Shown here piece after piece: positions 12,021 to 21,359 of a stretch of 64,000 nt of DNA. Origin of the DNA: Limonium bicolor (lineage: Eukaryota > Streptophyta > Magnoliopsida > Caryophyllales > Plumbaginaceae). The notes below the pieces were generated by a model. The model was not told the origin of the DNA. It worked only from the letters and a program-made list of their open reading frames with translations, and made no database searches. Numbering within the stretch: position 1 is the stretch's first letter; each line of letters begins with the position of its first letter. The stretch spans positions 143,460,982-143,524,981 of the forward strand of contig CM041781.1 of NCBI GenBank assembly GCA_023374045.1, given 5' to 3'. The position numbers were made by a program, and so were the translations under genes.

Positions 12021-12530
12021 TCAATTTTGCAACACACTTCTCAGGTGGCTTTCATGCTCACCTCTCGATTTCGAGTATACAAGTATATCGTCGATGAAGA
12101 CTACCACTGACTTGTCCAACTGATCTTGGAACAAGCGGTTCATTAAGTCCATGAACTTTGCTGATGCATTGGATAAACCAAACGGCATAACCGTAAACTC
12201 ATAATGTCCATACCTTGTTCTGAATGCTGTCTTCTCAATATCACTGTCACGGATAGCAATCTGATGGTATCCAGATCGTAGATCTATCTTGGAGAATACT
12301 GATGGTCCCCTCAACTGATCAAATAAGTCATCGATGCGTGGTAAAGGGTAACGGTTCTTCACCGTGACTTCATTCAGCTCTCGATAGTCAATACACAGGC
12401 GGAGGCTACCGTCCTTCTTCTTCACGAAGAGGACCGGCGCTCCCCATGGTGAAACGCTAGGGCGGATAAACCCCTTGTCGAGTAGGTCTCTCAGCTGCTC
12501 CTTGAGCTCAGTCATCTCTGCTGGAGCCAT
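12021..12530 (-). pseudogene. Element B reverse transcriptase fingers and palm (fragment of a broken pol)
   Basis: This holds RT motifs in order: [47 protein letters not shown], the first catalytic Asp in [20 protein letters not shown], and the FIDD catalytic box (variant of YxDD) in [11 protein letters not shown]. The RT catalytic aspartates are intact. The frame ends after HLRSVLQN, where a single-base type change separates it from the connection segment at 11980. The reading frame also shifts against the upstream protease piece (overlap 12512-12530). Confidence 0.85.
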
Positions 12531-13214
12531 ACGATAGGGCCCTTCGCAATTGGTCCGGTGCCCGGAACCAAATCAATCTCAAACTCCACTTCCCGTGCTG
12601 GCGGCATGCCCGGCAGTTCCTTAGGAAATACATCAGGAAACTCCGACACTACCGGCACATCTGGGCTAAACTCTGGATCTCTCTCTATGTCCTGGACATA
12701 GCAGAGGTATACATCACTCCCTCGTCGTAGTTCACGACACATAGCCATGGCGGTGATGACCTGAGTCGAAGGCTCCCTGGGCCTCTGGCGGTAAGATATA
12801 GTAACCCCATATGGACTCTGAAGAAGCAGGCGGTGCTCGGCACACAGGATTCTACCCTTGCACCGCTCCAACTAGTTCATCCCGACAATTACATCAAAGC
12901 CAAGTCCGTCGAACTCTATCAAGTCGATCGGAAACTCTTCACCTCTGATTCTTACAACAACATCTCGATGGTAGCGGGTACACCTGATCCGCTCTTTCGA
13001 CGGGAGAGTGACTAGGAAGTCTGGCATCTCATCACCGTCTAACCCCAGCCTCTTCGCAAAGGATAGCGAAATAAATGTATGTGAGGCTCCGGAGTCGAAC
13101 AAGATCGAAGCGTCCACGCCATTGACTGGAAAGGTACCGGTGAGGATTGTGCTGCTCTTGCCGGCTTCTGCCTCATTGCAGACACTCAGTATACCTCCCG
13201 TTCTGAGAGCACAG
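12531..13214 (-). pseudogene. Element B aspartic protease exon with in-frame TAG
   Basis: Retropepsin-type protease, which cleaves the polyprotein. The active-site DSG lies in LFDSGASHTF near 13090, followed by FISLSFAKRLGL and a DVIVGM segment. An in-frame TAG (12872-12874) replaces the Trp codon that F has here (one transition); the frame then continues through the PR-RT linker (SEFPDVFPKELPGMPP). The exon start is placed at 13214, after an AAG acceptor matching the one in F at 59163. B is one base shorter than F just after it, so the splice frame is now broken. Confidence 0.75.
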
Positions 13215-13398
13215 CTTAATTCATTGGAAAACTAATAAGTATTGGGTAATAACACGGTTGATATACTTCAAACAACTCCACTTTATTCATTAACACACTC
13301 TTTTTACAACATTCGTTGGCTTATACTGCCGCCACTATTAACACTTACAACATCCTTAACATACACTGGTTTATCACATCACATAATTATACAAGGCT
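13215..13398 (-). other. Noncoding spacer after AlkB with AATAAA at 13282-13287
   Basis: About 184 bases between the AlkB stop codon and the protease acceptor. It is full of stops and contains AATAAA on the minus strand 112 bases after the AlkB stop. F has an AATAAA 72 bases after its AlkB stop, inside a similar local context (ATGTTGTAAA upstream, ATGAATAAA at the signal). It can serve as a 3' UTR for a Gag-AlkB transcript or as the end of an intron for a Gag-Pol transcript. Confidence 0.5.
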
Positions 13399-14138
13399 TT
13401 AAAACTGTCTAAAGGTCAAATTCAAACGTCTGGGTTTCATGTGTGTGGCATTGATCACTGCCGATGGTGCAGTATTCAGTTTGATCTTCTTGATGCCATG
13501 GTATAGCATCCTCGACTGCCCACCCATGATTAACACATCACCTGATTTCAACACTAGCTTCTTTGTGAGATCAGCACGCTTCTGCTCGCCATACACAAAC
13601 ACTGCGGTATCACCAATGGACCAAGACACCACGGGTACTCCCTTACTAAGAGACTCGGGTGACTCGTCCTTATCTTGGTGTAACCCTAACCGTCCACCTT
13701 TTTGGTAGAAATTCATAATACACAGATCTGCTTTCACATTTGGAATTGAATCCGTTTCAACTTGCTGAGCAATTCCCACGGCGTGGTTAACGACCGCAAG
13801 GAACTCCTCAGGTATACTTGGTACAGTTGCTCCATCTTCAGCTCGCACTTCTTGATATGTCTTGGTGTAAGGATTCCAGTCCTCACCCATGCACATCATC
13901 TTCAATTTCATTCTTGATCCGCTCGGGTATTCGGGTGTGTAGAAACCTCCAGGTGCTGCACCAAGTTCGTCGCATCGTCGGATAATGTGGATTTGTGCTT
14001 CCGGTGTCAGGTATCCCTTTAAGAGTATCATACCTGGTTGGATGACCTGACATTGCTCCATTGGAAAGTCGGTGATGCTGATGGTGGTTTCTTCAGGGTT
14101 TGGTGTGGGTGGGATTGGATAGCAAATATTGAAAGTTC
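13399..14138 (-). CDS. AlkB-family 2-oxoglutarate/Fe(II) dioxygenase exon of element B
   Basis: Encodes an AlkB-like oxidative demethylase domain that would use Fe(II), 2-oxoglutarate and O2 to remove methyl groups from nucleic acid bases. Counting from the Met at 14061 (220 residues): N117 and Y119 (2-oxoglutarate contact), H128-x-D130 and H188 (the three iron ligands), and R212-x-N214-x-T216-x-R218 (the AlkB signature that binds 2-oxoglutarate). The motif set and length resemble plant ALKBH1-type proteins. The exon probably starts at 14138 after a CTAG acceptor. With the phase-1 donor at 14283 it reads in frame from the zinc-knuckle exon, giving Gag-AlkB. It has its own stop at 13399. It is uninterrupted although neighbouring gag and pol are broken. 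F has a decayed homologue in the same place. Confidence 0.9.
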
Positions 14139-14282
14139 CTAGATTTCCAAATTACCTATTTAGGTGACTTTCACACTATACTTTAATTGTTTACTCACAT
14201 GGTAGTACACTCGGACTCACTAACACACATGCATGAAATGCGGTATGCAATCACTTATTTCACTCAATAGTTTAGGCGGTAC
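14139..14282 (-). other. Intron 3 of element B (zinc-knuckle exon to AlkB exon)
   Basis: On the minus strand the donor is CCAG|GTACCG and the acceptor ATCTAG|GAAC; length 144 nt. The corresponding intron in F (58145-58277) has the donor CCAG|GTACCA and the acceptor CTTTAG|GAAG. Both elements keep coding similarity on either side and not inside, which supports a real intron. Confidence 0.65.
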
Positions 14283-14625
14283 CTGGTCTAGAAGAGGGCC
14301 CTGGCGCCTCAGACCGGTCCACCACATTCAGGGCGGCCTCGCCGGACCCCGACCCCTTCCCCTTCTGGGAATCTGTGTACCTGATCTGGGGGTGGCTGAT
14401 TCGCCGTCTTCGGGCCATCGGTGGTCGCAGTGGCCTTACCCTTCCATTGCCCCTTGGGCCTGTAGTTTCTACTGTTCGGGTTCTGCCAGCACTCATAGTC
14501 GCGGTGCCCCATCTTTTTGCAGTATCGGCACTGCACATCATTACCCTTGCAGTCCTTGCCGGGGTGGTCTCTGTTACACCACTTGCAGTAATAGTGGCGC
14601 TCCGGTCCAGAGCCCGTGCTAGCTG
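14283..14625 (-). pseudogene. Element B Gag nucleocapsid exon (two zinc knuckles), frameshifted
   Basis: The RNA-binding part of Gag. In the frame starting at 14641, the knuckles are C19-x2-C22-x3-H26-x4-C31 (one residue shorter than the classical spacing) and C38-x2-C41-x4-H46-x4-C51 (classical). A basic, Gly- and Pro-rich stretch follows. One frameshift inside the exon separates this from the frame that reaches the donor through a VVDRSEAPGPSSRP segment, which resembles the equivalent region of F (MVDRDDEPEPSSRP). The fragment packages RNA in related elements. Confidence 0.75.
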
Positions 14626-14704
14626 CTAACACATCACACACTCAGTAGATACTTCACAAGTTAATAACACACACTAGATTTCGGTATTGAAATTTGTTAA
14701 TTAC
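14626..14704 (-). other. Intron 2 of element B gag
   Basis: The donor is CCAAGG|GTAATT and the acceptor GTGTTAG (or GTGTTAGCAG, 3 bases on); about 79 nt. F has an intron at the same place (57721-57807, donor CCAAAGG|GTGAG, acceptor ATCAG). In F the splice joins phase-1 codons in frame with the zinc knuckle. Confidence 0.6.
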
Positions 14705-14754
14705 CCTTGGGTGGGTAAGAGCGTAAGGGCTTGGCCGCTTACGCATAGGTGAGC
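14705..14754 (-). pseudogene. Element B gag exon 2, downstream piece (separated by element C)
   Basis: A short piece of gag exon between the TGAGC duplication and intron 2. It matches F near 57665-57720 (the PLRSK/PPKG region). A TAA lies in its frame. The upstream piece of the same exon is at 30316-30525. Confidence 0.6.
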
Positions 14755-17700
14755 TGTAACACCCCTACTCTAACTCCTAATCATTTTACTTATCATTATA
14801 ATCACAGCGGTAATCTCAACAATTGAACTACTGGTGTCACCGTTCTTACTCGCTCATACGAGTAATAACGTGCTTACTGATAGATTCTTAAATACGAAAC
14901 AACTTCCCACAGTGACAACAAGAGATAGATCTAACCTTCCCAAACCAATATAAAATACATTCACAGTGAGCATTCTAAGTATCCCAATCCTATACACGTT
15001 TCTAAGTTCGTATCAAAATGCAACAGTGCATATTTAAACAACTGTAATCAAACTACCCAGCGCGTCCCTCTCTTTGCCGACACCGGAAGCTGCATACCTG
15101 CAAAAATGGTTGTTTGTGGTATGGAATCAGCCCCTGCTGAGTATGTTACTACATGACTGTCATGCCCCCTCGGACCCTCAGTTATTTGGTCGAGAGCATG
15201 CAATTCATTTTCATGCAAGTAGTTTAATGTTAAAACTGTAAAGCAACAATATATATATTGCAGTAAATTCAATTAACAAACAAGCCCCCGGCTTTACACA
15301 TCGCATCATAACAAACCACTGAAAGCGTTACAATGCTTATATGAGTACAGAGACTCCATTCCAACCAACACTTAATAGTTCATAATTGAGTACGGCGACT
15401 CACTCAACCAAACAATCCACCATAATCCACACATGAGTACAGCGACTCGACTCAACCAGTACACACACAATATGAGCACAATGACTCGTTCAAACAAAAC
15501 CATCAACATACTACACATACTTATAAAGCATAACCACTGAGCAACAAGGCGAAATAACGAGAATTATAAACGAGTATAATTTCCCGTCTTTGGCATACAA
15601 GCCCAAATAACATTCGCCTAATGTGCGAGTTAATATAGTCGTTCGTAATTGTTCAGTAATGCCTAATGACAACGTCTCGTTAGAACGACGTGTCTCTAAG
15701 TTACCCATCTTTTATGGCGGGTCACCCACGGCAATAGCCACTCCAGCGGTAGAGTCTCTGTCCTACGAACAATCTGTAGTTCGTTGGAAATTTATCCAGA
15801 TACTTAAGGTTACCACACGGTATCCTAGTATCGTTAATGGATCACAGTTCACAGCAAGAGCCACATCCTCTTGATAAACTTATCTATATCATCGCATCGC
15901 TTTACTGTATTTTTTTTCTCTAACACAGCAGACTAAGGTCGTAGTCCAATCCTGAGTATGTCGACTCGGGATCCAGTGCTAGATACGAGAGCGGTGTTAA
16001 AGAGGCCAATGCACGCTCCGTATATATAAGTCTCAGATATTTTATATATCTTATTATCCTAATGCTACAGCGTTTTACTTACGTTCCTTATATTACACAT
16101 ATAAGATAGCATCATTGCCGCTAGTTCGTTTTATAATATGTTCATATATACGAACGGTACTGTTATCGCACAACAGTAATAATAATAAAGCAACATTAAT
16201 ACGCAACTCAAGCATATTAATTCACACAAGCAGACATTCAATCTTATCACAGATTTGCACACAATGTCTGAACTGAGGAAATCCTCAGAGACAATCAAGC
16301 CACATAAATAACATACCGTTCACCCTGGAAGTATTACGGTGGAGTATGAATCAGCTAGATCTGATGCTCCTCTTGTCGTCTCTAACAGTCTAACAATACA
16401 CAACTCTACTAATTAGAGTCCCGTATAATAACACAACTCTACGGTATCCCGTACCGTCGCTAATACTTCCCGGTTAATTCCCCCGTTATAAACTGTCAAC
16501 GCTTGTCAGGTTTACGGCTTAACTCGAGATTTGGAAAAAAAAACGTTTTTTTACATGCGTAGTCTTGTCTTGTATATTAATATACTTATTGTTGAACTTT
16601 GTTATCGCATGTAACTTAATATACCCTTGTATATCATGTAGTTTGTTTCTACATTGCATGTATAATTCTTTGTCATGCATTATACATTTCACCTTAGTAT
16701 TTATTTTCCTAAGGTTTGTTTTTCTCCAAATTTAATGGAGTATGATTCATATGTAAAAGTACTTTGAATTATTTAAATCCTTATTATCCCATGTACACTC
16801 CTAACATTAGAACTTCCATATCTAATGTTTGTAATTCTTTTTCCCTTTACCATATATCATTTTAATTATGATAATACATGGTTATTAAACCATATTATAT
16901 TTTTCCACTCCATAACATATATTTATTTATATACATGTATTATGGGACTATTTATTATATGGTAAGTCTTAATAACCTATATTCATTCTTTTTAATGAAT
17001 ACCTCTTATATTATAAATGTTATAACTCTTATAACATTAAAACCATATTATAAATTCCATTTAAAAATGTTAATATTTCCGAACAGCACCAATGTTCTTA
17101 AATATTTACAAAATCCACCACATAATTAATATAACGTTACATTTTAGTTATATAACATATATTATGACATTTATGTCATTAAAACAATTATAACATATAG
17201 TTGTAAATTGTTATATATTGCCAAATAGCCCCTTATATTTTCGGCTTTCACTATAAACCACTAAACTTCTATAAATCACAAATCAACCTCAATTATATTT
17301 CATTGTTACACTTATAACATATACCTTATATTATAATCCTTAAACCTTAATATAATTATAACCTATGGTTATATTATTTTTTTTAAATAACCGAACAGAC
17401 CCCCTAGGTCTATTCTAATTACTTTTCCGCCACTTAACTTTCTATATTCACCAAATTCCCTCTTTATAACACATAGTTTTCTAATATCATCAAAACTATA
17501 TATTATACATATATCTTGATAAAACCTTATATATAACTCCAAAAATTACCAAACTATACCAAAAGGTTATAAACATCATTACTAACCTTATATTTTCTCT
17601 AAATCTCGGTTTTACCACATATGTTACCCATTTGTAACAATATTATGAAATACCTTATATTATACTTATATAATTCATATAAACTCCAAATTTAACCAAA

Positions 17701-19823
17701 TCAACTTCTAAAAATTCTTAATAACCTAAGGTTTGTACTAAACTCCATTTAGTACCCCAAGTTTTCGGAAATCACAATATAGCCCCATCTCTTATAAATC
17801 TTTTACAATTTAATACTTATCTTAATATAAGGTAGTATTTTAATTTCTAAAATTCTCCAAACTTGGTCAAAGTCTCCTATATAGTCAACTTTGACTTCTA
17901 ATGCCAAAAGGGAGCCAAACTTTCGGTAATTACTAGTTATACCCTATACTTTTCTATTCTTACAATTTTGACACAAAACTTTATAAAATGTTATAATTTT
18001 TATTAAATTCATTTAAAAACCCTAAATTCCTCTAAATTAAGCCCACGGCTTTATATTTTCCAGTAATTACGATTTGACCCCAAACTTAATTATATAGGCA
18101 TATATTTAACTAGATAAGCTTATAAACTTAAATTAAAATGGCCTAATGACATGGCCTTATTACAACCTTGAACTTGCAAAATAAATTACACTTTAAATGT
18201 CTCAAAATATAGTATAAACTCACGGCCTCACTTTGGTTTATTTATTTTTTTCCACATAATGTCATAATTTGACCATTATGTTAATTAAATCTCTTAAATG
18301 ACTAGCTTAATTTATCTTAGTCATTTTTTTCCATTTCTAGGTTAATATAACCCATATGTTAAACTCCACTCTCGGCACAATTTATATATGTGCTTAGAAA
18401 TCATAAAAATCATAAGTTTAAGGTGTTTATACCTTGATTTCTCCTTGTATGAGCTCGGCAGCTTAGAGGTAAATTCACCACATCACTTAGACATGTTTAA
18501 TACACCAAAACAAGATATGGTTATACTCCAAGCTTGAGCTTAACCATAAGGAATCATTAATGTAAGATTTAAGGCAAAAATCACCTTAAAAATGCAAGGG
18601 AAGTTCCAATGGGTTTCGGCCTGTACCAAGCACACCTAATGGTGTTAAATTCACCATATCAACATAGGAAATAGCTAGACAACAACAAGCTGCTATGGTA
18701 ATTGATTTTACCTTGGCAAAATACCTTAAAAGAGGGTATTTCCTTTGGATCTCGGCCACCCTTGCTCCAAATGGCTAACCAACTGAATTAACATGTAAAT
18801 ATGAATATTATGAGTGTATAAACTCATAAAAATCCAAATAAGAAAACTGGATGGAGAGTGGAGAGGCTTAAGGTATGTTTTTACCTTAAAATGCAAATTT
18901 GAACAACCTTGGCCCCTAGACTTGCTTCAGCCGAGTTTGGATGTTGTTATAACCTTAGAACACTGAGAATGAGCCATAGGAATTGATGAGCCACGAGATC
19001 TAAGTGTAGGTTGAAGAGATGAAGAAAAGAGCTAAAAATGACCTTAAAACCTTACCTTAAGAGCTTAGGAGTTTGAATTGCCTTCCTAACTCAAGAAAAA
19101 GGCTTGAGAGGTTCTGGGAACTCAGAGAGCTTGGCTAGAATGGATGGAATCGGACAAGAGGCAAGGAATGATTGAAAATGAGAGTAAAATAATGGAAAAG
19201 TAGCTTTTATTATAATGTGGTATTAGGTAATTGATTAGCAGCTAATGGTGTGTGAGCTGTCCTCCCACCATCCTTGCCTGCCGACAGCATGAGGGTCAAT
19301 TGGGTCATTAATTGACCATTGACCATACTTGGTCAATATTGACTCAAACGGGCCCCACTTTAGGGTTTTATTAATATTTTAATATTAAATTTGTAAAAAT
19401 TTGTAAAATTTGGAATTAAATTCCTAATATGATATAATGTGATATAATATCATATTTAAAGGTAATTATAACCTTTAAGCTCATTAAAAACCAATTTAGA
19501 AGGCAATTTCACAAAAACGTGCTTTAAGGTGTTTTAGTGCACATTTTGTGTTGCAAGGTGTTTCTGAGCTTAGTTTTCTTTGAGAATAGTTTTGTTGTGT
19601 TCCTTACTTCATTATAATACTTAGGAATCCACTTTGGATCCTATTTGAGGTCATACAATCTTTATGGTGCTTTAAAGCACATTTTTGGCTTTACCGATCT
19701 TAAGGCATGTTTTGCCTTGTTGAGATCTTTTAGATTGTTCCCCAATAATCTTTAGATGTTCATTAACCCTCTTAGATCATTAATAGATCATTTAATTAAG
19801 TTTTTAAGGTTAGGGGTATTTCA
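14755..19823 (-). repeat. Element C 3' LTR
   Basis: Bounded by TGTAACACCCCT and GGGGTATTTCA and followed by the polypurine tract. It aligns end to end with 25320-30310. Differences are mostly short indels of 1-4 bases, densest in the first ~2 kb; the rest is almost identical. It is AT-rich and shows no coding region; the open frames at 15048-15272 and 16878-17129 are not supported by any domain. Confidence 0.93.
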
Positions 19824-19859
19824 GTCTACCCCCCTTAAAAGGCTTCGTCCCGAAGTCCT
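19824..19859 (-). promoter_or_regulatory. Element C polypurine tract with stem-loop
   Basis: On the minus strand TTTTAAGGGGGGTAGAC abuts the 3' LTR. Immediately upstream (19840-19859) is a stem of about 8 pairs with one A/C mismatch and a GGA loop (arms around GGACTTCG and CGAAGCC). It sits where B and F have GAACTTTG/CAAAGTTC; two positions differ as whole base pairs. Confidence 0.8.
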
Positions 19860-20036
19860 TAATCATCTACAATTCACCTATGGAATCAAGTTCCACTAAG
19901 TAACCAAACAGTCCATCGCTAGGGAGTAACTCCCACTAGGTTCAGACCTAGTCTTTATGTATCACATTTGATACAGCATCCATCTCATTCCATATAGTCA
20001 ATAATCATGATACATTCATTCATAAACAGCACTAAA

Positions 20037-20152
20037 CAAGGTGCAAAACTCATAGTACACAACTAGACAAGGTGCAAAACTCATAGTACACAGCACTAGA
20101 CAAGGTGCAAAACTCATAGTACACAGCACTAGACAAGGTGCAAAATCTCATA
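20037..20152. repeat. 37-bp tandem repeat, about 3-4 copies
   Basis: The unit begins CAAGGTGCAAAACTCATAGT and includes ACACAGCACTAGA. The last copies are near-identical, the first and last are partial. Located in the 3' part of element C's internal region (element orientation). Confidence 0.8.
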
Positions 20153-20341
20153 AAGTACTCAAAGGTGTTTGCAAGGGATACTCCACGCATCCCTATCTAC
20201 ATGTTAGTATCTCGCGAGGATACTCACACATCATTCCACATGTATGCGTGCACATATAGTTAACGTTGACAAATCACAGGGAAGCAGTCTTAAAGACCAG
20301 GACTTGACGATCCCCAACCCAACCAACGTCTACTACCCGCG

Positions 20342-20542
20342 GACACACCGGTTTAATAACGAAGGACACTGCGGTCCACGGCTCCTCGGACAGTATCACC
20401 TCATTTCCTTAGTCATCCACAGACACACCGGTCTAATGACAAAGGGCTCTGCGGTCCACGGCTCTCTGGGTGATGTCACTCGCAGACACACCGGTCTAAT
20501 GACGAAGGACTCCACGGTCCACGGCTCTTCGAGTGACGCCCT
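20342..20542. repeat. GC-richer tandem repeat, three copies of 60-80 bp
   Basis: Copies start at 20342, 20422 and 20484 with GACACACCGGT and share GCGGTCCACGGCTC-type cores. They produce a 161-codon open frame on the plus strand (20244-20729) that has no recognisable domain and runs against the element, so it is not called as a gene. Confidence 0.75.
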
Positions 20543-21323
20543 AAATTCCAATTTCTATTCATATCTGTGTCCACTTGTAGGAAGTTTCGAGAGTCATCCA
20601 ACCCCGACGTGGTCAGCGTCAGTGTTGAACTATCTCTCACCTCAATTTGTGTTCGGTTTCCTTGATCGGACCAGGATCAAGTTCAACTTCCCACGTCAAT
20701 TTCAATCAGTCAATTGTTTATTCTTCTAATCTTGTTTCCTCTTGATATCCGCCACCTTGTGTTCCATAGTCACAAGTCAACTAGTGTAATTAATCTAGTC
20801 ATAGGCATATAGGGTCATGTATCCTAACCATATACCAAGTTCACTCGACTTATAATTATTCATACAATTCCTAGAGGTTTTACCTCCACTAGGTTATACA
20901 TCGGTCTCATGCCGACTCACTCATCGCATTCCAATAATCGGTTTCATACCGAGTCACAATCATATATTGGAGCTTTCTACTTCTTCTATTTCCATCTCCC
21001 ACCGAAGCTACCAGATAGACCTACTTGAACTCTCAACCGGAGCTAACAAGTTAGGCGTTTATGTGTTTAATGTTCGCAACTTTGCATAAATAAGCGGAAG
21101 TAGAATCAGACACTCTATCTGTTCTCCCTTTCCTATTCGTCACGACAATGCGAATTAAAATATATATATATATATATATCATACACATAATACATCACAA
21201 TATTACCTCAAGTAATATAACACAGTCATGACACTTGTACTCTACGTACAATAATAGTTTGCAGCATGTGTACCATGCGCTACGTACTCCTACGTACGGT
21301 ATATTTTAAGCGTGCGAAATCGC

Positions 21324-21359
21324 TCTACCCCCCTTAAAAATGATTACGCCCACGTAATC
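21324..21359 (-). promoter_or_regulatory. Second polypurine tract with stem-loop, element C
   Basis: On the minus strand TTAAGGGGGGTAGAGC (ending at 21324), preceded by a perfect 7-bp stem with a 4-base loop (plus-strand arms GATTACG 21342-21348 and CGTAATC 21353-21359). B and F have GGGTACG/CGTACCC in this place. It lies 1.5 kb from the LTR, compared with about 260 bases in B and F. Confidence 0.7.

Noticed and set aside
13399..14138. The AlkB gene as an ordinary host gene next to a transposon
   Set aside because: It lies between zinc-knuckle and protease exons of the same strand, splices in frame from Gag, and recurs at the same position in element F.
20037..20152. CRISPR-like direct repeats
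   Set aside because: Units are contiguous without unique spacers, and the context is a plant retrotransposon.
20244..20729. 161-codon open frame on the plus strand
   Set aside because: It covers three tandem repeats, has no recognisable domain, and runs against the direction of element C.
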